From JBBKXP01 sp038323615 (lineage in GTDB: Bacteria > Pseudomonadota > Alphaproteobacteria > Rhodobacterales > Rhodobacteraceae): a stretch of DNA of 9,601 bases. The DNA lies in the NCBI GenBank assembly GCA_038323615.1, contig JBBQHC010000119.1:1-9601 (forward strand), read 5' to 3'. The notes below the pieces were generated by a model. That model did no database searches. It worked only from the letters and a program-made list of their open reading frames with translations, and had not been told where the DNA came from. A program made the translations under genes and the position numbers. Positions 1 through 6,570 of this stretch are shown in pieces; within the stretch, counting starts at the first letter, position 1; every line of letters begins with the position of its first letter.

Positions 1-451
1 CGCCGCCGGCTGCCAGTTGGTCGCCACCTGCGACATGGCCGTCGCCGCCGACACGACAAGGTTTGGCGTCAATGGCGTCAACATCGGCCTGTTCTGTTCG
101 ACCCCGATGGTCGCCCTGACCCGCGTGGTGCCGCGCAAGGCCGCGTTCGAGATGTTGACGACCGGCCGCCTGATCAGCGCGGCCGAGGCGCTGACGCTGG
201 GGCTGATTAACCGCGCCGTTGCCCCGGACAATCTGGAAACCGCCACTGCCGATCTGGCCGACATCGTCGCCGCCAAACTCGGCAGTGCGGTCAGGATCGG
301 CAAGGCCGGGTTTTACGACCAGATGGCGCTGGACACCGCGGCGGCCTATACGCTGGCCGGGAACAGGATGGCCGAAAACATGCTGAACTCCGACACCGAC
401 GAAGGCATCGCCGCGTTCCTCGCCAAACGCCCGCCTAACTGGACGCAATGA
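1..451 (+). CDS. Enoyl-CoA hydratase/isomerase (crotonase) family protein, ECHDC3-like, 3' part only
   Basis: This is the C-terminal 149 residues of a crotonase-fold protein; the reading frame enters from the left edge (first full codon at position 2) and stops with TGA at 449-451. The visible part opens with AAGCQLVATCDMA, the oxyanion-hole loop of the family. It continues with FGVNGVNIGLFCSTP and a helical stretch ending in LTTGRLISAAEALTLGLINR, which is the normal crotonase order. The GLFCSTP and VPRKAAFEMLTTG stretches resemble ECHDC3 proteins rather than classical hydratases. Counting from the GGGCE and QPE glutamates of mitochondrial enoyl-CoA hydratase (20 residues apart), the equivalents here are Gln and Gly, so both acid/base residues are absent. 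Classical hydratase activity is therefore doubtful; binding or processing of some acyl-CoA is inferred from the fold. The start and the upstream neighbours are outside the window. Confidence 0.85.
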   Translation, partial: AAGCQLVATCDMAVAADTTRFGVNGVNIGLFCSTPMVALTRVVPRKAAFEMLTTGRLISAAEALTLGLINRAVAPDNLETATADLADIVAAKLGSAVRIGKAGFYDQMALDTAAAYTLAGNRMAENMLNSDTDEGIAAFLAKRPPNWTQ

Positions 452-483
452 CCCCTTCTTTGGTCTCTGAAACTCCGAGGTGA

Positions 484-512
484 GGTGCGCAGCACCGAGG
501 GGCAGCGCCCCT
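484..512. terminator. Two adjacent hairpins between convergent genes, possible terminator
   Basis: In the 59-bp gap between the crotonase gene and the M32 peptidase gene lie two perfect inverted repeats with 3-nt loops. The first is GGTGC-GCA-GCACC (484-496). The second is AGGGGC-AGC-GCCCCT (498-512), which runs into the TAG stop codon of the minus-strand peptidase gene. The hexamer CCGAGG also occurs twice, at 475-480 and 495-500. Neither strand has a T-tract after the stems, so this is not a textbook intrinsic terminator. Its place between two gene ends suggests a role in ending transcription from either side or in protecting mRNA 3' ends. The stems are seen; the function is inferred. Confidence 0.4.
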
Positions 513-1980
513 AAAGCCCGTAAATGTCGCCAAACTTGACCTCGAGGTAATCCAGCAACGGCCCCTCGTTCGGCACGACCCCTGCTGCCCGCGTCACCAC
601 ATTCCGCGGTCCGTAAAGCCCGCCGTGACGCTGCAAATTTTCGCGCAGCCATGCCGTTGCCGTCGATGTATCGCCCCGCGCCAGATCCCCGTCCAACTCC
701 GGCACCGCGGCCCGCAACGCCTGATGCAGGCACCCGGCATAGACATTGCCCAATGTATAGGTCGGGAAATAGCCGAACAGGCCTTCGGACCAATGGACAT
801 CCTGCAACACACCATTGCTGGGCCGGTCCACCGCAAAGCCGAAATCGGCCAGAAAGCGGGCGTTCCATGCGGCCTCAAGATCGCCGACTTGCAAGTTACC
901 CGCGATCAGCGCGCGTTCCAGATCGAACCGCAGCAAGACGTGCAGGTTGTACTGCACTTCGTCCGCCTCGGTGCGGATGAACCCGTTCGATATGCGATTG
1001 ACGCAGGCATAGAACGCCTCCTCGGACGTCACCCCGAAATCGCCGAAAATGTCCCGCATCCGGCCATAGAGCCAGCCGGTGAACGCGCGGCTGCGCCCCA
1101 GTTGGTTTTCGTAGATCCGGCTTTGGCTTTCATGCACACCCATCGACACGCCCGCGCCCAACGGGGTCAGCAGGTAATCGGCGTCGATCGCCTGTTCATA
1201 GGTGGCATGGCCGACCTCGTGGATTGTCGAATAAAAACAGTTGAACGGATCGGCAGGGTTGGTTCGTGTGGTGATCCGCACATCCAGCCCCGAACCGGAC
1301 GAAAACGGATGCACCGCCGTGTCGATCCGCCCTTTTGACAGATCGTAGCCGAAGGCCAGCGCCAGTTCCGTTGACAGCGCCAGCTGCCCCGCTGCGTCGA
1401 ATGTGCCCGTCAGTGCCGCCGGGGCCGGGGCATCAAGCAACGCTGCCCGCAACGCCACCAGACGCGGGCGCAGCGCGGCAAACATTGCCGCAAGGTCGGC
1501 CGATTTGCTGCCTGGTTCATAATCGTCGTGCAGCGCGTCATAAAGATCGCCGCCCGCTGCCAGACAAGCCGCCTCCTCGCGCCGCAGATCGACCACCTGC
1601 GCTAGCACCGGCAGAAACGACGCGACATCTTCGTCCGCCCGCGCCTGCGCCCAGACCCGGTGCGCCAGCGACGTGGTCCGCGCCAGTTCAGAGGCCAGCC
1701 GCGCCGGCACCTTCTGCGTCCGCTCATAGGAGCGGCGAATATTGCGCAGGTTGGCGGCGGCGACCTCGCCGTCCGGCGTCGCTTTGGCCAGCCAATCACC
1801 GATCCGCGGATCGATCCGCCGGGCGTGCAGCACATTGGCCATTGCCGCGTGTTCCTCGGCCCGCTGCGGCGTCGCACCCGCTGGCATCATGGTTTCCTGA
1901 TCCCAGCCAAGCCGCCCCGCCACCTGAGACAGCGCCTCGGTCTCGCGCTGAAACGCCATCAGGTCGACGTAGGCGCTCAT
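511..1980 (-). CDS. Carboxypeptidase Taq family (M32) metallocarboxypeptidase
   Basis: A 489-residue zinc carboxypeptidase that should remove C-terminal residues from peptides in the cytoplasm. The length fits the M32 family (about 500). All family motifs are present in order: HPF at 224-226, DVRIT at 233-237, the zinc-binding HEVGH at 254-258, HESQ at 283-286 (its Glu is the third zinc ligand), IRTEAD at 335-340 and GVLQDVHW at 390-397. No signal peptide is visible. The start is taken at 1980, where the ATG shares an ATGA overlap with the TGA stop of the haem A synthase gene. The protein then begins MSAYVDLMAFQRE, as M32 proteins do. The frame stays open for 24 more codons upstream, but these lie inside the neighbouring gene and look unlike the family. 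The overlap implies translational coupling to ctaA, although the two products have no obvious shared pathway. A metal-binding catalytic role is well supported; the natural substrates are unknown. Confidence 0.93.
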   Translation of the reverse strand: MSAYVDLMAFQRETEALSQVAGRLGWDQETMMPAGATPQRAEEHAAMANVLHARRIDPRIGDWLAKATPDGEVAAANLRNIRRSYERTQKVPARLASELARTTSLAHRVWAQARADEDVASFLPVLAQVVDLRREEAACLAAGGDLYDALHDDYEPGSKSADLAAMFAALRPRLVALRAALLDAPAPAALTGTFDAAGQLALSTELALAFGYDLSKGRIDTAVHPFSSGSGLDVRITTRTNPADPFNCFYSTIHEVGHATYEQAIDADYLLTPLGAGVSMGVHESQSRIYENQLGRSRAFTGWLYGRMRDIFGDFGVTSEEAFYACVNRISNGFIRTEADEVQYNLHVLLRFDLERALIAGNLQVGDLEAAWNARFLADFGFAVDRPSNGVLQDVHWSEGLFGYFPTYTLGNVYAGCLHQALRAAVPELDGDLARGDTSTATAWLRENLQRHGGLYGPRNVVTRAAGVVPNEGPLLDYLEVKFGDIYGL

Positions 1981-3122
1981 GCTTTGGCACCGCGAATCGA
2001 TTGGGGAACTGGATAGCGCGCCAGGAACCGGCCCCGGATAATCAGCACCCACAGGACGACCGCGCCCAGTTGATGCAAGATCGCGATGTGCAGTGGGGCG
2101 CTATAAAACACCGTGAAAATACCCAAGATCATCTGAACCAGAAACATCGCCATCACGGCGTTAAAGGCGGATCGTGTGGCGCCGTTGGCCGACTTGCGCG
2201 CCCGGAGCCAGACCACAATGCCAAAGGCAAACAGCAGATACCCCGAGATCCGGTGGATAAACTGGACCAGTCCCGCATCCTCAAAGAAATTGCGCCACAG
2301 CGGGGTAATGGTGAACGGATCGGGCGGGAGAAACCCGGTCCCCATCAGCGGCCAGGTCGGAAACGCGCGGCCGGCGTCGATTCCGGCGACCAATGCCCCC
2401 AGCAGCACCTGCAAAAACGCAAAGTGCATCAGACCGGAGGACATGCCGAACAACCGCGCTTCGCCGTTGCGGCGGGCCTGCATCAGATCGCCCTCGCGTC
2501 GTCCAAGGCTGAAAACGTACCATGCGATGACGCCCAATATGGCAAACGCCATGCCCAGATGGATGGCCAGACGGTAGCTGGCCACATCCAGCATCCCCGA
2601 TTGCAGGCCCGAACTCACCATCCACCAGCCGATCGCGCCCTGTACCCCGATCAGGACACCGACGATCAGCAGGCGACGGGTCCAGCCAGTGGGGATTTTG
2701 CCCATTGCCCATAAGCCGACGAAACCCAACGCCCAGACCAGCCCGATCGTACGGCCCAACTGACGATGGCCCCATTCCCACCAAAAGATGTACTGAAAAT
2801 CGGCCAGTGTCATCGCGCTGTTCTGGTTCTGAAATTCTGGCGTCGCCTGATAGGCGGTGAACGCAGTCCGCCAGTCGGCGGCGTTCAGCGGCGGAATTGC
2901 CCCGGCGACGGGGGCCCATTCGGTGATCGACAGGCCTGAATCGGTCAACCGGGTCATGCCGCCGACCACGATGATCAGTACGACAAGGGCGAACAGGATG
3001 ATCAGCCAGATCCGCACCGCGCGGCGCGACCCCTTGGCGCGGTCGATGCTGCCGGGGGCGACGGCAACAGCCTTGGGTGCGGTGCCGACATCTTCGAATA
3101 TGCTGCGGGGTTTTTGGGCCAT
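1977..3122 (-). CDS. ctaA: Haem A synthase, COX15/CtaA type 2
   Basis: A 381-residue membrane enzyme that oxidises the C8 methyl group of haem O to a formyl group, giving haem A for aa3-type cytochrome c oxidase. After a soluble N-terminus of about 35 residues there are about eight hydrophobic helices, roughly 36-54, 120-139, 150-168, 183-206, 231-250, 285-306, 320-340 and 345-363, in the two-fold repeated arrangement of the family. The expected haem-ligand histidines are present: H119 in WEWGHRQLGR, H188 in RLAIHLG, H290 in VQFIHRISGY and H350 in AILHQLG. GGMTRLTDSGLSITEW at 54-69 is a COX15 signature. The ATG at 3122 has a good ribosome site, GGAGG, five bases upstream. The gene follows trmJ by 59 bp on the same strand and overlaps the M32 peptidase gene by 4 bp. 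No other cta gene is in the window. Confidence 0.96.
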   Translation of the reverse strand: MAQKPRSIFEDVGTAPKAVAVAPGSIDRAKGSRRAVRIWLIILFALVVLIIVVGGMTRLTDSGLSITEWAPVAGAIPPLNAADWRTAFTAYQATPEFQNQNSAMTLADFQYIFWWEWGHRQLGRTIGLVWALGFVGLWAMGKIPTGWTRRLLIVGVLIGVQGAIGWWMVSSGLQSGMLDVASYRLAIHLGMAFAILGVIAWYVFSLGRREGDLMQARRNGEARLFGMSSGLMHFAFLQVLLGALVAGIDAGRAFPTWPLMGTGFLPPDPFTITPLWRNFFEDAGLVQFIHRISGYLLFAFGIVVWLRARKSANGATRSAFNAVMAMFLVQMILGIFTVFYSAPLHIAILHQLGAVVLWVLIIRGRFLARYPVPQSIRGAKA

Positions 3123-3181
3123 GATTGCCTCCGGTTTCTTGGGCGCAAACTATGGCGGCCAAGGTGGCGAGGCAAGGCGGC

Positions 3182-3916
3182 CTAGCCTTTGTCTTTCCAA
3201 CGGACCATTTGCCGCATGACTCCGTGCAGGATCTGCACATCATGCCGGGTCAGCGGCATCCGGCTCCACAGGTTGCGCAGATTGAGCTTCATGCTGTCCG
3301 CCTTGTGGGCGGGGTAAAAGAAACCGGCTTCGGCCATCCGGTCCTCGTAATGATCGGCCAACTTTTCGATCTCGGTCTGGGTGGCGGGATCGGCGGCGGC
3401 CTGTTGCGCGACGGGCGCGCCACCCTGGGCGCGTTGCCATTCATAGCCGGTCAATAGCACGCATTGCGCCAGATTGAGCGACGGAAACTCCGGGTTCACC
3501 GGGACTGATACGATGACATTCGCCAGCGCAATATCGGCGTTTTCCATGCCCGCACGTTCGGGTCCGAACAGCACGGCGACCTTTTGACCTGCAGCGATCC
3601 GCGCGGCGGCATCCGCCATCGCCGCCTCTGGCGATAGCACCGGCTTGGTCAGGTCGCGCGATCTTGCGGTCGTGGCATAGACAAAGTGGCAGTCGGCGAC
3701 GGCATCGGCGGTGCGGTCATAAACCTGCGCCCCGTCTAGTAGCCTACCCGCACCGCTGGCCATTGCGACTGCGGCAGGGTTGGGCCAGCCATCGCGCGGT
3801 GCCACAAGGCGCATCCGCTCCAGCCCGAAATTCCACATGCCCCGCGCCGCCGCGCCGATATTCTCGCCCATCTGCGGATGGATCAGCACAAAGGCGGGCT
3901 GTGGGGTGTCTTTCAT
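3182..3916 (-). CDS. trmJ: tRNA (cytidine/uridine-2'-O-)-methyltransferase, TrmJ family (SPOUT)
   Basis: A 244-residue SPOUT-class RNA methyltransferase. TrmJ proteins use S-adenosylmethionine to 2'-O-methylate position 32 in the anticodon loop of several tRNAs. The trefoil-knot motifs are clear: motif 1 HPQMGENIGAAARGM (13-27, with Asn19 and Arg25), motif 2 VLFGPERAGM (115-124) and motif 3 VPVNPEFPSLNLAQ (138-151). The C-terminal extension after residue 180 is helical and charged, with LWSRMPLTRHDVQILHGVMRQM near the end, as in TrmJ/TrmJ-like proteins. The ATG at 3916 gives the N-terminus MKDTPQPAFVLIHP and has AGGAAG four bases upstream. The frame stays open to 3985, but those 23 codons fall in the divergent promoter region and do not fit the family. 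It is probably the first gene of a run with ctaA and the M32 peptidase. The family is certain; the exact tRNA site is inferred. Confidence 0.92.
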   Translation of the reverse strand: MKDTPQPAFVLIHPQMGENIGAAARGMWNFGLERMRLVAPRDGWPNPAAVAMASGAGRLLDGAQVYDRTADAVADCHFVYATTARSRDLTKPVLSPEAAMADAAARIAAGQKVAVLFGPERAGMENADIALANVIVSVPVNPEFPSLNLAQCVLLTGYEWQRAQGGAPVAQQAAADPATQTEIEKLADHYEDRMAEAGFFYPAHKADSMKLNLRNLWSRMPLTRHDVQILHGVMRQMVRWKDKG

Positions 3917-3941
3917 CGGGCTTCCTGAAAAGGTCCGGCGC

Positions 3942-3970
3942 GTGATACGCTCGGGGGAAAGGTGACGCAA
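3942..3970 (-). promoter_or_regulatory. Candidate sigma-70-type promoter for trmJ
   Basis: Read on the minus strand, TTGCGT (3970-3965) is followed after 17 bases by TATCAC (3947-3942). The -35 matches consensus TTGACA at three of six positions including TTG, and the -10 matches TATAAT at four of six. A start about 7 bases further on would leave an untranslated leader of roughly 20 bases before the trmJ ATG, with room for the AGGAAG ribosome site. A small inverted repeat, GCGT-GAT-ACGC (3940-3950), covers the -10. This is the only gap in front of trmJ (68 bp), so a promoter is expected here; the exact placement is a motif guess. Confidence 0.35.
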
Positions 3971-3984
3971 GTGAGGGGGCGGCA

Positions 3985-4338
3985 ATGGCCTACGACGAAG
4001 GGCTGGCGCAACTGATGCGCGACGATCTGACCGACGAACCGGGGATCACCGAGACCAAGATGTTTGGCGGCCTTTGCTTTTTGCGCAACGGTCACATGGT
4101 CTGCGGACTTTACAAGGGGGCGGGCATGTTCCGGGTTGGCAAGGACGCAACCGACGCGGCGCTGAAAACCCCCGGCACCTCGCAGATGATGATGACCGGA
4201 CGGGCGATGCCGGGGATGGTGGATGCCACGGCAGAGGTCATTGCCGACGATGCCAAGCGTGCGCATCTTCTGGCGATGTCGCTGGCCCATGCCCGCAGTC
4301 TGCCGCCAAAAGTAGCCAAGCCCAAGAAACCCCGCTAA
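3985..4338 (+). CDS. TfoX/Sxy N-terminal domain protein
   Basis: A 117-residue protein made of a single TfoX N-terminal domain. The typical stretch ITETKMFGGLCFLRNGHMVCGLY (21-43, with Lys25, Met26, Phe27 and the Gly pair) is followed by FRVGKD (49-54) and a C-terminal helix, then a basic tail PKVAKPKKPR. In gammaproteobacteria, full-length TfoX/Sxy regulates competence genes through CRP, but it carries an additional C-terminal domain that is missing here. Many alphaproteobacteria carry such short single-domain relatives with unknown roles, so competence control should not be assumed. The ATG at 3985 has GAGGGGG about five bases upstream. It is divergent from trmJ (68 bp between starts) and 36 bp ahead of the ThiE-like gene, with which it is probably transcribed. 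The domain call is firm; the function is open. Confidence 0.85.
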   Translation: MAYDEGLAQLMRDDLTDEPGITETKMFGGLCFLRNGHMVCGLYKGAGMFRVGKDATDAALKTPGTSQMMMTGRAMPGMVDATAEVIADDAKRAHLLAMSLAHARSLPPKVAKPKKPR

Positions 4339-4374
4339 GAAGCGCCACAAGACCGTTGATTCCGGGGTGCCGCT

Positions 4375-4992
4375 ATGGCTGACGACTTGCCACAAATCTA
4401 CCTGATCACTCCGCCAGAGATGGAATTATCCAGCTTTCCCGACCGTTTGGCGGCCTGTCTTGATGCAGTTCCGGTGGCGTGCGTGCGGTTAAGCATGGCC
4501 AGCCGCGACGAAGACCGGATCGCCAAAATGGCTGACGCCCTGCGCGAAGTGACCCACGCCCGCGACGTCGCGCTGGTGATCGACAGCCACCTGATGCTGG
4601 TTGAACGACTGGGGCTGGACGGCGTGCATCTGACTGACGCCGCCCGATCCGTCAAAGCTGCCCGCAAGGCGCTCGGGGACGACGCCATTGTCGGCACCTT
4701 TTGCGCCGCGTCGCGCCACGACGGGCTGACGGCGGGCGATCTGGGAGCGGATTATGTCGCGTTCGGCCCGGTCGGCGTGTCATCGCTCGGCGACGGCCGC
4801 CGCGCCGAAGCCGACCTGTTCCAATGGTGGTCGGAAATGGTCGAGGTGCCGGTGGTCGCCGAAGGTGCGCTCGACCCTGACCTGATCCGCCAACTGGCTC
4901 CGATGACCGATTTCATCGGTATCGGCGATGAAATCTGGCGTAGTGACGACGCGACAAAGTCGTTGATCATGTTATCCAAAGCAATGGCTTAG
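4375..4992 (+). CDS. ThiE-like (thiamine phosphate synthase family) TIM-barrel protein, divergent
   Basis: A 205-residue protein resembling thiamine phosphate synthase, which joins HMP-diphosphate and thiazole phosphate. The fold landmarks are in order: an IYLITPP first strand (8-14), VACVRLSM (34-41), LVIDSH (67-72), GVHLTDAAR (83-91), GADYVAFGPVG (124-134) and PVVAEGAL (159-166). Active-site positions differ from typical ThiE. The QxREK diphosphate-binding strand reads CVRLS, keeping only Arg38. The INDR metal/substrate strand reads IDSH. The final phosphate-binding IGG is EGA. The PTxTK-like loop is VSSLGDG. It is therefore probably a paralogue with another substrate or role, even if databases name it thiamine phosphate synthase. 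The ATG at 4375 has GGGGTG five bases upstream. It follows the TfoX-domain gene and its TAG overlaps the olsA stop on the other strand. Without sight of the rest of the genome I cannot say whether a standard thiE also exists. Confidence 0.75.
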   Translation: MADDLPQIYLITPPEMELSSFPDRLAACLDAVPVACVRLSMASRDEDRIAKMADALREVTHARDVALVIDSHLMLVERLGLDGVHLTDAARSVKAARKALGDDAIVGTFCAASRHDGLTAGDLGADYVAFGPVGVSSLGDGRRAEADLFQWWSEMVEVPVVAEGALDPDLIRQLAPMTDFIGIGDEIWRSDDATKSLIMLSKAMA

Positions 4993-5804
4993 ACGGCGAT
5001 ATTCAACCCGGATCTAACTGCGGCCTCGGTCGCGGCAGCCAACGCCTTGCGATCCGCAAAATCGGCCACCCGCACGGGGCGATGATAAATCACCGTCACC
5101 GCGCCTTGCCGGGGCGCTGCCAATGTCGACAGCAAGTGCGGCCCGAAGCCCATGTCACCCCACCAGCCGTATTGCCGCGGATCTGCTCCCGGCGCCGCAG
5201 CATAGACGACCGTCACCGGCTGAACCGCAAGTGTTTCACGCAGACCATTGGCAAAGAACGCGGCGAACAGGGTCGGCTTGAAAGGCAGGACTCGCAACCC
5301 GTCTGTCGATGTTCCCTCTGGGAAAAACAACAACTTGTGACCCAAAGCCAATCTATTCCGAAAGACCGCGACCTGTGCCGTGGCATCGCGGGGATCGCGC
5401 CGGATAAACAAGGTGCCGGTCGCCCGCGCCAGCCAGCCGATACCGGGCCAGCCCGCCACCTCGGCCTTGGCGACGAAATAGATGCGTTTGCGCGCATTCA
5501 GCGCAAAAATATCCAGCCAACTGGCGTGATTGGCGACCACGGCGCCGGGTCCCTGCATGATCTTCCCAAGCGTGCGATATCGTATACCGAGGATGACAAA
5601 GGCGCTGCGACAGACGGCTTGGGTGATATGTGGCGTCACCGGGCGACGTTGGCCGCACAGGGGCCGTTCGATCAGGCGGACCGCCAACAGCATCAGCAGG
5701 CAGCCGAACACCACAACCAGCAGCACGCCGCCGCGCAAGATTATCCGCAGCCAACCCAGCGGACTGATCGCCATGTCAGGCGGCACCGCGTCGTTCCATG
5801 TCAT
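4989..5804 (-). CDS. olsA: Lyso-ornithine lipid O-acyltransferase (PlsC/OlsA family)
   Basis: A 271-residue membrane-bound acyltransferase of the PlsC family. It has one strong hydrophobic helix near the N-terminus (about 17-45), then the catalytic NHASWLD box (NHxxxxD, 92-98). Further family blocks are FVAKAEVAGWPGIGWLARATG (110-130), GTLFIRRD (130-137) and FFPEGTSTDG (160-169). Family members move an acyl chain to a free hydroxyl. Next to OlsB the likely reaction is O-acylation of lyso-ornithine lipid to ornithine lipid; lysophosphatidate acylation is the alternative and some OlsA proteins may do both. The start at 5804 is chosen because its ATG forms an ATGA overlap with the olsB stop; the next Met (residue 11) is possible. 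The frame is open for 21 codons further upstream but these lie within olsB. The stop TAA overlaps the ThiE-like gene's stop by 4 bp on the opposite strand. Confidence 0.85.
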   Translation of the reverse strand: MTWNDAVPPDMAISPLGWLRIILRGGVLLVVVFGCLLMLLAVRLIERPLCGQRRPVTPHITQAVCRSAFVILGIRYRTLGKIMQGPGAVVANHASWLDIFALNARKRIYFVAKAEVAGWPGIGWLARATGTLFIRRDPRDATAQVAVFRNRLALGHKLLFFPEGTSTDGLRVLPFKPTLFAAFFANGLRETLAVQPVTVVYAAAPGADPRQYGWWGDMGFGPHLLSTLAAPRQGAVTVIYHRPVRVADFADRKALAAATEAAVRSGLNIAV

Positions 5805-6559
5805 CGCGCACCGCCATAAATCCGCGCCTGCGTCACGTTCATCCGGCCGGTGTCCATGACCAGACAAACATCCGTGGTGTTGAAGTCATGATCAACAAAC
5901 GCACCCTCACCGACGAAACCGCCCAAGCGCAGATAGGCCTTGATCAGCGCCGGGGTTTGCACCATCGCGGCGCGCGCATCGATCCTGTCGGGCGGGATCA
6001 GGTCCATCGGCTGAAAATCCGCGGCCAAGGCGCGCACCCGCAGGTCAGGCGGCGCAAGGTGGCGATGATGCAGGATCGACAGCGGTTGGGCCAGCGCCGC
6101 GACATCGGTGCCGTGGAACGACGCGACCCCGAACAGCACCGCGATGTCATGGTCCGCGACATACCGCGCAAGGCCCTGCCACAAAACCATCATCGCGCTG
6201 CCGCCCCGGTGATCGCTGTGCAGGCAGGACCGGCCAAGCTCCAACAGGGGCCGCCGCGTGGTCAGCAGTGGCGCCAGATCGTATTCGCCGGCGCAGTAAA
6301 AGCCCCCCGCCCGCGCCGCCTGATCAGCCCGCATCAGGCGATAGACACCGACGACGGCGCCATCGCGGGCCGTGTCGGTCAGCAATAGATGGTCGGCGTG
6401 TGCGTCGTATCGGTCCGCTTCGAGCCCGGCGCGATGATCCACCATCGGGCCGTCGCCGCCCAGTTCGCGCACGAACACATCATAGCGCAGCGCCTGTGCG
6501 GCCTGCAGATCACCCGGCCCGACGGCAAGGCGCACGGCGTATCGGCCGGTATCAGGCAT
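5801..6559 (-). CDS. olsB: L-ornithine N(alpha)-acyltransferase (OlsB), GNAT fold
   Basis: A 252-residue GNAT-type acyltransferase. OlsB moves a 3-hydroxyacyl chain from acyl carrier protein to the alpha-amino group of ornithine, making lyso-ornithine lipid. Family blocks seen are ALRYDVFVRELGG (23-35), ELGRSCLHSDHRGG (107-120), GVASFHGTD (144-152) and the C-terminal LIKAYLRLGGFVGEGAFVDH (205-224) followed by FNTTDVCLVMD. The length matches the family. The ATG at 6559 is the best start because it gives a typical N-terminus, although the ribosome site is weak (GCAGC only). A TTG at 6592 would add 11 residues but has no ribosome site and runs through a tandem repeat. It lies 77 bp downstream of the DUF3553 gene on the same strand and is coupled to olsA by an ATGA overlap, the usual olsBA pairing. 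Ornithine lipids are often made under phosphate shortage, but I see no clear Pho box here. Confidence 0.88.
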   Translation of the reverse strand: MPDTGRYAVRLAVGPGDLQAAQALRYDVFVRELGGDGPMVDHRAGLEADRYDAHADHLLLTDTARDGAVVGVYRLMRADQAARAGGFYCAGEYDLAPLLTTRRPLLELGRSCLHSDHRGGSAMMVLWQGLARYVADHDIAVLFGVASFHGTDVAALAQPLSILHHRHLAPPDLRVRALAADFQPMDLIPPDRIDARAAMVQTPALIKAYLRLGGFVGEGAFVDHDFNTTDVCLVMDTGRMNVTQARIYGGAR

Positions 6560-6570
6560 GAATGCTGCGC

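Noticed and set aside
625..1338. Plus-strand frame of 237 codons opposite the M32 peptidase
   Set aside because: Antisense shadow without family features; the opposite strand carries every M32 motif.
1981..2052. 24-codon upstream extension of the M32 peptidase
   Set aside because: It lies inside the C-terminal coding part of ctaA and looks unlike M32 N-termini; the ATGA overlap at 1980 is the simpler start.
1335..2714. Long open plus-strand frame of 459 codons opposite the M32 peptidase and ctaA genes
   Set aside because: The product is rich in Pro, Arg, Ala, His and Gln with no recognisable domain, and it lies antisense to two well-supported genes; it is a by-product of high GC content.
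3123..3181. Separate promoter for ctaA in the gap after trmJ
   Set aside because: TTGCCT and CATAGT on the minus strand resemble -35 and -10 boxes, but the 15-base spacing and poor matches are not enough for a call.
2281..3243. Minus-strand frame of 320 codons overlapping ctaA in another phase
   Set aside because: Very rich in Arg, His, Pro and Gly and without hydrophobic segments or motifs, while the ctaA frame has all haem-ligand histidines.
5082..5819. Plus-strand frame of 245 codons opposite olsA
   Set aside because: Low-complexity Gln/Arg/His composition and no domain; antisense to a clear PlsC-family gene.
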